Below, piece after piece: positions 1 through 10,215 of a DNA stretch of 64,000 nucleotides. The stretch lies in assembly GCA_020543525.1 (NCBI GenBank), contig JAHYIO010000004.1, positions 1,550,001 through 1,614,000 of the forward strand, written 5' to 3'. Source of the stretch: Coriolopsis trogii (taxonomy: Eukaryota; Basidiomycota; Agaricomycetes; Polyporales; Polyporaceae). A program made the position numbers and the translations under genes. Numbering within the stretch: the first letter of the stretch is position 1; every line of letters begins with the position of its first letter. The notes under the pieces were generated by a model. It had not been told where the DNA came from. It did not search any database and saw nothing but the letters and a program-made list of their open reading frames with translations.

Positions 1-637
1 TGCTACAGGGAGGACACATCATGCTGGCAGGAGTCTCGTTCCAAATGGGTATGTCCCCTCGTTTCGAACACATCGATGTGAGTTGACGTATCGGTATAGC
101 TGCCCTCGTTGTATACGTCGTTCTGGCTTCCGAGTTTCTTTTCCGTTACACCTACAGCCACCCATTCAAGCGGGCCACGAAGGTCTCCGTTGAGTCCCGA
201 GAGATGCCAAGCAAGACAAGGCTCATGATTGTTGGTTTGGTCCTGGAGGCAATCTTTCTCTTCATCCGATCTGTGTACCGCACGGTGGTAAGTAACTTGT
301 ATCGGTGTGGATGCGGAGATAACAAATCGACATATAACTACAGGAACTCACCGACGGCTGGAGCGGAACAATCATTACTACTCAATCTTACTTCAGTCAG
401 TAGTACATACCACTCCTATTGACGTGGCATTGACATCTGGCATTTCTCGCAGACATCTTCGACGGCGCAATGATCGTACTCGCCATGTACACGTTGAACT
501 TCTTCCATCCGGCTTACCTTCTTGGTAACGCAGAGAAATGGGGAGATAGGACGAGCAAAGCAGACAGATTTGTCCAGGTCGCGGGGCGGGAGTCGTCGGT
601 TGAACTCGAGCTCAGGTATGGTGGTGACTCTGTCTGA
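1..637 (+). CDS. RTA1-like membrane protein, 3' part (partial)
   Basis: C-terminal part of a fungal RTA1-family seven-TM protein; the family includes yeast Rta1 and Rsb1, linked to lipid translocation or sterol-stress resistance. Exons that join in phase are 9-48, 100-287, 344-395 and 453-637. The joined product contains GGHIMLAGVSFQM, then ALVVYVVLASEFLF, then the family hallmark IRSVYRTVELTDGW, and ends with NIFDGAMIVLAMYTLNFFHP (last helix), all typical of RTA1 proteins. The N-terminal helices lie upstream of the window. A polar tail of about 35 residues follows the last helix; an alternative donor near 615 would change only this tail. The family is clear; the substrate is unknown. Confidence 0.82.
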
Positions 638-1059
638 ATTGCCGATCCCACATTGCAGTGATTATGTAATAAGACAAGCTAGCTTTGTGGTATAATACAC
701 TCATACTTTGTGCTACGAGTCCTGTTGCTCGTCCTTGACGGCGAAACGGTCATCACTCACGCTGAACACCGTTGTCGCCCCCGAGTGTCTACTGTCAGTG
801 AGCGCTTGTAGAAGACGAATGGGGCAAAATATTCCCATACCTCTTCAGAGCATATTGGGCGCTTCCTTGCATTTTGTATCGCTGGAGCTCATCTCATCTG
901 GCTCCGAGTCTCTCTCTCTGCCTTCATCACCACGGTATCCACTAAGCCTCTTCCGACACCTTTCTCTTGTCTAGTAGCGCATTTTGAAGACAGCGCAAAT
1001 TTTGGGACTTCTCAGTATCGACACAGGTTGCAGAATCCTGAGCCCCGTCGGAGCGCGTT
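638..1059. other. intergenic
   Basis: Between two plus-strand genes. No reading frame with believable splice sites, no tRNA and no repeat shared with the rest of the window was seen. Confidence 0.5.
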
Positions 1060-3840
1060 ATGTCTAGCTCTCTGCTACCTCACGCTCTCCTAGACTTGAC
1101 CCTTGCTCGAGCTTCTATGCGGCTCGAAGGCGCAGCACATCATGGTCTCCGCCGGGGCTCCTTGGGTTTTGCCCGACGATTTGCACATCACAGTCTGCCT
1201 TTGGACACCCTCACGTCTTCGGAGTACGTCCCGTATGAGAATGAATCAGACCGGTCACTCTATTCGAGGTACGTCGTGGCCTGTCTTTCCACGTTGCGTC
1301 AGTCCTCATACTGCAAACAGACGTCAAGATCCACGTCAACGGGCGAGCGCATTATCTTCCGGTGGTCTGTTCCCATACCAGCAGGACCGACCGCTGACGG
1401 AGCTGGAGAGACGCATCGCGGATTTGAAGGAAGCACCTGTCGCGGAGGTATGTTCGTTACCTGATGCTCCTAGTTGGCTCTTCTCACATATAAGTCCCTC
1501 AGGTACCGCAAGACACTGCACCTGTGTACTCTGAGGCAGAGCTCATCTCCATGTACAAAGACTTGCTGTCTATTCCTACCCTCGCACGACCACAAGACAA
1601 TGCAGTCTTAGACCCTGAAGCGCAAAGACTTGCCGACCAGGCTACCCTACAACATGCACTGAATGCGCTATATGCGCATGAAGACCACATCGTAATCCCA
1701 ACCGATATGAAGTCACAGTATACTGCCGCGATAGCGAAGCTGCGAGAGATCGTCGGAGCATTGGACGCCGTACGTGATAGCTCTGGGATACTCCCCGTAG
1801 GAGTTTCATTACTTGCTGAGGAAGAATGGACGTCATTGGTACGAGTATGCGTCGAGGAGCGGGATGGGCAAGCGGCAGAGACCGTAGTTGACCTGATGAA
1901 GGTGCGCATGCCTTGACGCGGCGTAGGTCTATTCACTGACCGTATTGCAGCGTTCCGGGACCAGTGTTCCGGAAGTAGCCAAGGACACGATCATGTCATT
2001 ATACGCAGACGTTGGAGATATTGCCAACGCAGAACGCTTCCTCACTACGTTCGGTGGGACATCTCCTCACGAGCGATTACGCGACCTGCACGTCAAAGCA
2101 CACCTACACGCTATCGAACCGCGGACCTTCCCCACCACTGCCCTTTCGGTTCTGCACGACTATGAGTCGCGCGGTCTACCTGCGCCACAGCGCACCTATA
2201 CGCGGGTCATCACCACGCTCCTGTCGGTCCGCTCGACTATGGCTGAGGCTCAAGCTTGGGACCTTTTCGCGCACATGCGGTACGTGGCGCATCCTACCCC
2301 GGACCCTCACCTATATTCTATCATGATCCACGCCTGCGGATCTCGTGTCATCTCCCCCCAACCCGCGCGCGCATTGGATCTTTTCACCGAGATGACTGTA
2401 GATAAGGGCATACCACCCACTACGACGTCGTATAATGCGGTGATCAGCGCTTGCGCACGGTCCGGGGACAGGCTCTACGTGGGCGAGGCGTTCCGACTCG
2501 CCAAGGAGATGCTGGACGGACACCGTGACGCATATGGCAACTCGGCGTATACCCCAGACAAGAAGACATTTTGCGCGCTGCTGGATGGAGCAAAGCGCAT
2601 TGGGGACCTCGCGAAGACGCGCTGGATTCTGGCGGAGATCGTTGCTGAGAGCGTGCGTGCCGCCAGGGGCGACATACGGAATGCCGTCTTCGTCGACGAG
2701 GAAATTATGACTCACATTTTCCATGCTTATGCCACGTACAAACCTTCCTTCAACCACGCCGCTGCCGTGCTCGTCGACCAAACCACCAAGGCTCCTCCTC
2801 CGACCCCGACGGAGTCTGCGTCGTCAACCGCCTCGCAGGAAACGTCTACACACTCAGTGTCGCCAGACACAGCACAGGTCCCCATCGCTCCACAGACGTC
2901 TCACTTCACCGCTCTTCTGCCTCAGAGCCATGCGGAGGTTGTGGGCGAAACTCGGGCGCTGTTTGCCAGGATCATCAATGATGCCGTTCCGTCCTCCTCA
3001 AAAACGAGCTTCCACGCCCCTGACGACTCCAACGGCTCTATGCCGCACGCATTCCAGCAAGTCAAGCTCACGCCGCGGCTGCTCAACGCCTTCCTCTCCG
3101 TGCACTACTCGCATTCGCTCTTCGACGAAAGCGCCAACCTCTACCGGACGCTGTTCAGCGAGCTCGGCGTGAAGAAGACCGCGTGGACATACGTAGAGGC
3201 GCTCGAGTGGGCGGCGCGCACACACAGGGACGTCCGCAGGGATGCGCTGAAGTTTGCAAAAGAGGTCTGGCAGGAGTGGAGGCTGGTCGAGGAGGCCTGG
3301 GTCCGCAGGGATCCGAGCGCCGCCGAGGCGAAAGTCACCCCACGTCTCGTCGAGCGTGCGCACGTCGCCATGATCAGGATACTCGCCATGTGAGTCCTCC
3401 AGCCTCATTGAATTGTCTATGTTATCTGCCAGAGTAACCCATAGCTGACTGGCGTATACAGAACGGAAAATGTGCGCGAGGCGGTCGGGCAGCTCCGCGC
3501 CTTCTTTGAGCGGTATCCTCCGGACAGCATCAAGCCTGCGAACCACAAGCCTGCGTTCCGCTCGACGCGCATGGTCCTCCAGGCTCCGCGCCCGCTCGTG
3601 CGGCTGCTGTCGTCGGCGGAGGTGCCGGACGACACCGTCCCGCCAATGTTGTCGTTCGGGGAGCTGGACGTGCTGCATGGACGGCTGGTCGCTGCGGGTG
3701 ACAAGAAGAGCCTCGCGTTCCTGACGTATGTATGTAAGGCATACTCGGGGGCGCTGAGGAGGCGCAAAGAGGCTACCCTGCGTGCGAAGCCAGTTGATGA
3801 TGGACAGCACAAAGGTGCCGCGGAGGACGCCTCGTCGTGA
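1060..3840 (+). CDS. pentatricopeptide-repeat (PPR) protein, probably mitochondrial
   Basis: Five exons (1060-1268, 1321-1447, 1503-1901, 1951-3389, 3462-3840) join in phase to about 850 residues. Residues 1-45 are rich in Arg, Ser and Leu with almost no acidic residues, as expected of a mitochondrial presequence. The middle holds PPR-type helix pairs such as PDPHLYSIMIHACGSR and TTTSYNAVISACARSGD, followed by an LAKEM segment and a third repeat at CALLDGAKRIGDLAKTR. A low-complexity Ser/Thr/Pro stretch lies near residues 530-570. PPR proteins bind organellar RNA and act in processing, stability or translation; this one is inferred to do so in mitochondria. The RNA target cannot be read from sequence. 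ATG 1060 is preferred over 1103 because only the former frame joins exon 2 and gives the presequence. Confidence 0.85.
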
Positions 3841-4299
3841 GCTCGTATGTCGTGGAGTATGGTTGTATGCGGAGGGGTTGGTATATTACACGTGGAGTTT
3901 ATAATTCTATTTTATGCACACGTCAATCTACCGCACTGCATCATACACTTGGTGAGCGATGATGGTAATCGACCACATGCACAGCCTGCAGAGAGCAAAT
4001 ATAGTGACGAAATATCTAGTCCTACTGGGACTACTCCACATTGAGACCTTGATTGCTGCCCTTCAAGCTTCAAGCTTCAACCGCCATATAAGTATTCCAC
4101 CTCCAGTCGCGATTCCTTGTTCTCAGCGAGTGGTAGAGCGCACTCTTCGTAATCGGAGATTGTTTCCAGTTTGAGCTCCGACAGGCCCCTTCCGTCGGAG
4201 AACAATCTGTTTGTTGCGGCGACTGCTGGACCTATTACATTCTCTATCACTTGTTTCTTAGACTTGATCCACGATCTACTCTGAGTCAAAGGCATAATC
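3841..4299. other. intergenic
   Basis: 3' region of the PPR gene and 5' region of the next gene. A/T-richer than the flanking coding sequence. No RNA gene or repeat recognised. Confidence 0.5.
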
Positions 4300-4797
4300 A
4301 TGCTCTCTCGTCTCCTGAACGCCTTTTCCTCCCCTGTCTATCCTTCTGCAATCCTCATTGTCGGCGACTCCAGTAACTCTACCCATATCTTACACCTCCT
4401 GCCGGAAGACGGTACCGTCGAACGCTTCAGTCTCACGACACCCTCTTCCACCTTCCGCTACTGCGGTGCCAGCGAACAATCCCGGGAGCAGATTGCTGCA
4501 GTCAAACTCCATGTTGGAGACGGGGAGACTGCTTGGGAATTCCTCGATGATGTCGAGAAGCGAGCCCGCAAGCTCTGGAACGATAATTCGAGGCCGGAGC
4601 AGCAACCCACGGGCACTGACGACGTGCTTCCCTTGGCCCGAGACGTCCTCCAACCAGCGGCGCTCGAGGCCATCCGAGAGCGGGAGGGGCGTGAAGCGTC
4701 TATGAATGCGACACAGACGTACCCCGTATACATTCTTCGTATCAACCGCGCGAGGCCCGGGAGGATCATAACAGAGCTAACGAGCTTCCCTCAATGA
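4300..4797 (+). CDS. hypothetical protein, 165 aa, single exon
   Basis: Uninterrupted frame from ATG 4300 to TGA 4797. I do not recognise a family. The product starts with a short amphipathic segment (MLSRLLNAF), has a hydrophobic strand-like AILIV near residue 17, a central charged region (FLDDVEKRARKLW) that looks helical, and a final strand-rich segment (TYPVYILRINR). No signal peptide, TM helix or catalytic motif is evident. It converges with the minus-strand HW/NC gene 185 bp downstream. Codon use resembles that of its neighbours, so a real gene is likely although the function is unknown. Confidence 0.6.
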   Translation: MLSRLLNAFSSPVYPSAILIVGDSSNSTHILHLLPEDGTVERFSLTTPSSTFRYCGASEQSREQIAAVKLHVGDGETAWEFLDDVEKRARKLWNDNSRPEQQPTGTDDVLPLARDVLQPAALEAIREREGREASMNATQTYPVYILRINRARPGRIITELTSFPQ

Positions 4798-4982
4798 CAC
4801 TCTGTCGCACGTTCGCGCAATATACGGACAATTCCAGTGGCGTGCTGTTGGATGGCCAGTCATAAACAACATCACGTATAGGCGCATCGCTTGCTCCACT
4901 GTATCCACTTTACACAGGTTCATATCCGGACACATTCCCCTCCTCTCTCTCCGATTACGAATGACGGGCCCCTTCTTACACC

Positions 4983-5519
4983 TCAGACAAGCGGCTGGAA
5001 TCCCTTCTTTGCCAAGGCGTCGAACTGCACTTGGGTGATCGTGCCGTTGTTGACGAGACGCTTCAGGATCTCACTGCAGAACCGCTGGCAGTTGTTGACC
5101 ACGAGGTCGAAAGGGCGATTCCGGGCCGCCGCACGACACTGAACGTCTAGCATAGCGTCGGTGAGATCAAGCCCGGAGGCGACCTCGACAGATGCGCGAA
5201 GCGACGGAAGCAGTCGGTTTGATGTTCTGGATTTGTGCGTAAACCTGAAGACGAGGAAAGGTAACGTCGACACTCGTTTGAGTCATGAGAGTAGTAGAAA
5301 GGAGTGATGGTGCTCACCGTTTTGCCCGTCGTAAGCGAGTCCTTACTTGCGTGGAACAGTGTCCCCGTGTTGTGGCCGGCGTCCCAGAGATAGCTACTGA
5401 GGTTCAGCACAGAGGCACTCGATCACCAAGAGTTGTCTCACTCACAGCGCCCAGTGTGCCGTGTCTTGGGGGAAGAGCTGGAATTGGGTAAACAACAGGA
5501 GGGTGAGTGTACGAGGCAT
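4983..5519 (-). CDS. small protein with HW...H...NC motifs (papain-like/NlpC-P60-like fold suspected)
   Basis: Minus-strand gene from ATG 5519 to TGA 4983, about 140 residues in three exons. Exon 1 ends in DTAHWAL and splices from a GTGAGT donor to YLWDAGHNTGTLFHA; the last exon carries a long helix-rich part with VVNNCQRFCSEILKRL. The order HW(AL), then GTLFH, then NC(Q)xFC is the pattern of small fungal proteins with a permuted papain-like fold, where His and Cys are candidate catalytic residues. The middle splice is uncertain: GTAAGG donor to a CAAACGAG acceptor keeps the frame, whereas the more usual CTTCAG acceptor does not. No signal peptide or TM helix is visible. Function unknown; the fold is inferred from motifs. 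Confidence 0.6.
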
Positions 5520-5963
5520 GGTGTTCCCTGTGGTTGTTGAGGAGCTGTATATGAAGACGAGGGGTTCCTGCTAAATGCCAACTTATAGCTCGCCCATCTT
5601 ATAGATTGCAGCAGCGCGCGTACAACAAGATACACAATGACTAGAACAGCAATTACCGGACACAAGATGGCAGCGCACGCCTCGCCTTCCCTGTCAGTAT
5701 ACCACCGGTCTGAGAAGCAGTTCAAAACCACCGGTGCAATTTGGAATCGTGCACGGTAGGTTTGTGCATGGATGGACTCAAAGCATCCTGTCCGGTCACC
5801 GTTCCATATTTCGGCAGATCCCGGTGGGGATTGGGCGCAGAACTGAGCATCAGATCACCATCTGACTTGCTTCGAGTCTATCGTCATCGCGGACACAGGC
5901 CTTATATTCTCCCTCTCTGAACTCGAAACGTTCTTGACACGTTGGTCCATTACGTTGTACACG
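5520..5963. promoter_or_regulatory. shared divergent upstream region
   Basis: 444 bp separate the minus-strand HW/NC gene from the plus-strand APH-family gene, so both promoters should lie here. A TTATATTC stretch near 5901 lies about 60 bp before the APH ATG and is the best TATA-like candidate. Nothing else is defined. Confidence 0.35.
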
Positions 5964-6979
5964 ATGTCTGGGTACGATCCCTCGCTGACTACCAAGGACA
6001 TCCCTCGAGTGGCCTGGTCCTCTCTCCCTGCACTCTCTCCACTGTCAGGGTCGACCATCCCAGGCATTGGACGTCAATTCTTCTCCCACTCTGCCACCAC
6101 AATCCTCAAACTCGGTGTTGACGATGGCGAAGATGCAATGACCGCTCTTGCCCATTCCATCCTGGGGTCCCACGTTCCCTGTGTCCTCACCGTCGTGACC
6201 CTCTCGCAGACGGCACCCGACGCCTCGACTCCTGCCCGTGTCCAACAAGGCCTCATCCTTACTCGCATGCCGGGAACACTGCTGTCAGAACTCTGGCCCG
6301 AGCTGTCTCTCGACCAGCGGAAGGCTCTCAAAGGACGACTCTGCGACCTCGTAGTGCGCATGCGCACCCCACGCTTCGATTACTACGGCCGACCTATGGG
6401 CCAGCCTTACGTCCTCGTCTCCATATTCGGGTCAGAGGCACACGCGCCGCATTGCACTTCCCGCATCGCTCGCGCATACGCGCACTCCACGCCTCTTCTC
6501 CTCCCGACCAGGACGGTGACCGTGCGCGTGCTCTCGAGAAGGTCCAACGCGAGATGGACGGCGCAGACGGCTGGGACCGCCCCGTGCTCACTCACGGCGA
6601 CCTGTCCGACCAGAACATACTCGTTGACCCCGATACACTCGAGGTGACGGGTCTGATCGACTGGGAGATGGCGAACGTCATGCCTGCGTACTTTGAGTAC
6701 GTTGCGGCACGGCTCTCAGGCGGCCACCTGCCCGAGTGGAGGAGGGAGCTCCTTGACGTACTCAGGGAAGTCCTGCGTCGCGAATGTGGAGCTCAGCACA
6801 GCGACGGACTGTCTGGGGAGGGGAGAACTCGAGAGGCCGTCGAAGCCGAGGGAGAAGAGGAAAAGTACACGAAGGTATTAGCGGCGTGGGATGCGATTGT
6901 TGATGTTGAGCGGATTGCGCAGGGCTATGGCGATGACTGCGCTTGGACCTTTGAGACTGGTTATCAGAAATCGGCATGA
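5964..6979 (+). CDS. aminoglycoside phosphotransferase (APH)-family protein, frame disrupted or unusual intron
   Basis: Kinase-like APH-family protein; fungal members are mostly of unknown small-molecule substrate. The first frame (from ATG 5964) gives the N-lobe and runs through FDYYGRPMGQPYVL to SEAHAPHCTSR. The second frame (to TGA 6979) gives LTHGDLSDQNILVD, the HGDLxxxN catalytic loop, and GLIDWEMA, the metal-binding Asp motif. The two frames are not in register. Either a small deletion between about 6445 and 6475 has shifted the frame, as the homology-like flow CTSR to RIRALHAS suggests, or an in-phase intron 6417-6511 is used, with weak donor GTCTCC but a good pyrimidine-rich CGACCAG acceptor, giving about 306 residues. 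The catalytic residues are intact in either case. Confidence 0.7.
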
Positions 6980-7213
6980 CTGTTCTTCCGTAGCTTGTCT
7001 TGTGCTCAGATGTAGTAACATTGTGGCATTCGGCAGATGTACCAGATCCCATCTTTGTTGGGCATGGTGCGCATGCATGTACCGATCATTAAACCTTTGA
7101 CTATGTGGCGCGCTACGCATGAATTGAGATATCGCGGAGGGAGGTTATAGAGTGTAGGTATTATACACGCGAGGTATGGATGTTAACCTACACATTCTAT
7201 GTTCTTCCCAGTT

Positions 7214-7497
7214 GACTACACGACGGGCAATGGCCAAAGCCGCCCTCCTGAACAGGCCGGGGAAATTGCCGATATTGGTCTCCTGTTCTGGTCCAGAATA
7301 TCTTCGGAGATCGTGCCGGAATCTGGGTAAGGCCGATAAGCAGCTGGAACTAATGGGCTTTTCGGAGTTCGAATCCTTTTTATTCGGCGCTCCGTTGATG
7401 TCACGACAGTATTCTGGCCCGGAACAGGAGACCAATCCCGGCAATCTTCCTGGCCTGTTCTGGGGGGTGGCATACGCCGTTGCCCGTCGTGCTACAC
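7214..7497. repeat. 284-bp imperfect palindrome (MITE-like)
   Basis: The two halves are inverted copies of each other. The outer ends contain CTACACGACGGGCAA and, inverted, TTGCCCGTCGTGCTACAC; the arms then share GAACAGGCC, GATATTGGTCTCCTGTTC/GGGATTGGTCTCCTGTTC and GGTCCAGAATA/GGCCAGAATA. Pairing continues inward to GTGCCGGAAT/ATTCGGCGC. Such foldback structures are typical of miniature inverted-repeat elements. I could not define a target-site duplication. A GTTCGAATCC followed by TTTTT at about 7367-7381 resembles a Pol III B box and terminator but no full tRNA folds. Confidence 0.65.
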
Positions 7498-7679
7498 GCC
7501 ATCATACATTGCTCTGCATGCTGATGGCTTCGACCAAGTGCAACCTTTCTGCAAATATATTGACGGGCTATTTACACATACTACTACGACTAAGCTACTT
7601 GCAGACCTACACGGTAAATAGCCTAATGTCGCTTGCGGTCATGACTCCCCCCGCGAGTGATGGTCGAGGCACCCCTGGT

Positions 7680-8660
7680 GATTCCTGCAGAACTCGTGGT
7701 CAGCCGAACCCCACGCTGCACGCATGTGTACAACTTACTAGTCGGATGCTCAGCCTTGCAATGCGGTGCGCACTCTCCGCACAGTCCGGGTCACCCGTCC
7801 CTGACAGATGACTTGACCGGAAAGGCGTTGGCTCACTACTCGACCTGCACATGCATTGGTGCGTCTTACGAGAAGAGGTAGGAGAGCCTGAGCAGAACGC
7901 GCCGCAAATGTCGGAATGCCACCAGGTGGGCTTACGACCAACGGGTGGCTGGATCTAGGCGCGTGTGCATATACTGGAAATTGCATGCGTTGAGGTACGA
8001 AGCGTGGCAAGCGGGCTCTGGGACATACGTGGTATATGATCCAGCCATGCAGGGCGGCGTGGGCAGGGTGGTATGGTCATCTGCGCACGCCGTTACCGGA
8101 GTCCCTTGTCACAATCGACATTGCGGATTGGAGCGAGACCCGGTGAGGTCCTAGGTACTGTGCGCCACAGCGGTTAGCAAGTTGTCGCGCTACCGTAGCA
8201 AAGGGCAGAGTAAGACATACCGGATGCCATGCAGGACCCGCTATCTTCCATCGCACGAAGCGCGAGCGGAAGGATAGAGAACTTGGACTGAGAGCCCAGA
8301 AGAGAGGATGTGGTGGTAGGGAAGAAGGAGGGTGGAGACTGAGGAGATGACTTTATACTCGAGAGGCTGACGGCAGCTTGCTCGTGTATTGGGCCCGTCA
8401 GCCCTTTCGCGGCCGAACAAGGGATCCACCCTCTTCGGCAGGAGCCCAGGCGTGTTTCACAGGCTCCTATCGCTTGGGCGCGGGTTTGGCAGAAGATGGA
8501 GGCGATAGCGATGATTGCGATCCTTCTCTGCATCCAACGGAAACCCGCAAGGACAGCGCTCAGATCCTCGGCGCACATTACTAGGGACCTTGTGGTGGTT
8601 CCAATGATGGGAGTTCGATTTCGAAGCTGCTCGTCGCGGTCTCCATCTGGTAGAGGGTAG
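7680..8660 (-). repeat. R1 repeat copy A
   Basis: First of nine copies of a family found only as repeats in this window. Read on the minus strand it has the promoter box (inverted form of CCCTTGTTCGGCCG, 8397-8423), a TATA box at 8351-8357, an exon ending GGCATCCG at a GTATGT donor, then segments with PGLAPIRNVDCDKGLR, HAALHGW, QPPVGRKPTWWHSD and HLSGTGDPDCAESAHR before a GTAAGT donor. A stop directly after DKGLR, or an unrecognised intron there, interrupts the frame. Not recognised as a known gene or transposon. Confidence 0.65.
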
Positions 8661-9360
8661 ACCTCCATCTGATTCATCTGCATTCAAATACGGACCCAAA
8701 TCCACCCACCTTACATGTACCCTCATCGTCGTGGTCCGCTTCACTCCTTAGACGCTTGGAGTAGTGTTTACTTTTGTTTGCCCAGGCCGACAGCGGCAAA
8801 ATCTACCTACTAAGCTCAACTTCCGACAGCCATCCTTCTCCCTCTCGTCGAGGCCTTTCCACCTAAGGATGCAGACACGCTCTGTATTACTTGACAGTTG
8901 ATTAACTCGAAAGTCCCCAGTGTCCTGCAACACTCTGACGTGGCTCACATCCTAGGGCATTCACTGTCAGATCCTGAAACTTCAAGCAGTGAAAGAAGTC
9001 GCATCGGCGCCGCCAGCGTCTGAGATGTATGTTCCGAGCTATATCACACCATCGCCATGCCTGGAGCGTTGCGGAGGCGTGGTACGCATGACTGGCTGAC
9101 ACTCGCGCCGACGAGTCCAGTCATACACTAGTATGCCAAGAATTGAATTCTATTCAACCGCTCGTACGGGTACCAAGTACACACAAACTACGCTACCAAG
9201 TACAAAACTTCGCTGAAGCCAGATATTCTACATCAATCTGCAAAGGTGAATTAGTACAGCAGCGTCATGGAAAGACTGACCTTGGCGCGCTAGGAATTCA
9301 ATCCCAGTTGGGCAATAGGTCGAAGAGGGTGGCTGCTACGAAAGCCATTTGTCAGTGTTC
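8661..9360. repeat. R1-associated spacer (A-B)
   Basis: This spacer recurs between copies C and D (14111-14780) and, inverted, between G and H (52171-52820). Shared landmarks include CTGCAACACTCTGACGTGGC, a GACGCTTGG box next to TTTGCTTTTGTTTG-like sequence, and GCATGACTGGCTG. No coding frame is conserved in it. Confidence 0.6.
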
Positions 9361-10215
9361 GTTCTCCGGCGCGGAGCTATGTGATCTCACCATTCCAAGT
9401 CTCAGCCTTGCAATGCGACGCGCCCGCTCCGCACAGTCCGAGCCACCTGTCCCCGACAAGTGACTTGACCGGAAAGGCGTCGACTCGTCTACCGCTCGAC
9501 CAGCACACCGGCTAGTGCGTCTTACAGGAACGGGTAGGAGCCTGAGCAAGACGCGCCGCGAACGTTGGACGCCACTAGGTGGGCTTACAACCAACGGGCG
9601 GCTGGATCGAGGTGCGTGTGCATATACTGGGAGTTGGATGCGTTGAAGGACAAAGCGTGGAAAGTGGGCTCTAGGACATACGGTGTTCCATGATCCAGCC
9701 ATGCCGGGCAGCGTGGGCAGGGTGATGTGGTTGTCTGCGCACGCCGCTACCGGAGTCCCTTGTCGTATTCGACGTTGCGAATTGGAGCGAGACCCGGGAA
9801 GGACCCGTGAGCACTGTGCGCCACAGCAGTCAGCATGTCATCACGCCGCTATGAGGGAGGGTTGAGGATGACATACCGAATGTTATACGGGACCTGTTGT
9901 CTTCCGCCACATGTGGTGCAAGCGGAAGAGGAGAGAAGGAGAGAGAATGTGGGAGAGTTGAGGACATGCACTGCACTTTATACTCGGGAGGCTGACGCCC
10001 GGGGCGGGCGGGCTGGTGTGTTGGGTCTGTCAGCCCTTTGGCGGCCGAACAAGGGACTGTCCGTCTTCGGCAGGAGCCCAGGCCAATCTCATCGCCTTGT
10101 ATCCCTTGGGCGCAGGTTTGACAAGAGATTAATACGATAACGATGAAAGTTGCGATCCTTCCCTCCGTTCTGAATTCATGGAACAGCGCTCAGATTCTCG
10201 GCGCATGATAGCCTG
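9361..10215 (-). repeat. R1 repeat copy B
   Basis: Minus-strand copy with promoter box at 10029-10055 and TATA (CTTTATA) at 9976-9982. Its coding-like core shares FRSSHLSGTGGSDCAERARR and ARL with copies E, F, G and I. Small indels relative to other copies break the upstream frame. With copy A and the spacer it forms a block duplicated as C-D. Confidence 0.65.

Noticed and set aside
2998..3810. Minus-strand 270-codon frame
   Set aside because: Antisense of PPR exons 4 and 5; the sense frame has PPR motifs and consistent introns.
7310..7395. tRNA inside the 7.2-kb palindrome
   Set aside because: A 7-bp acceptor-like stem exists (GTGCCGG with TCGGCGC), but T- and D-arms do not pair and the stem is explained by the palindrome.
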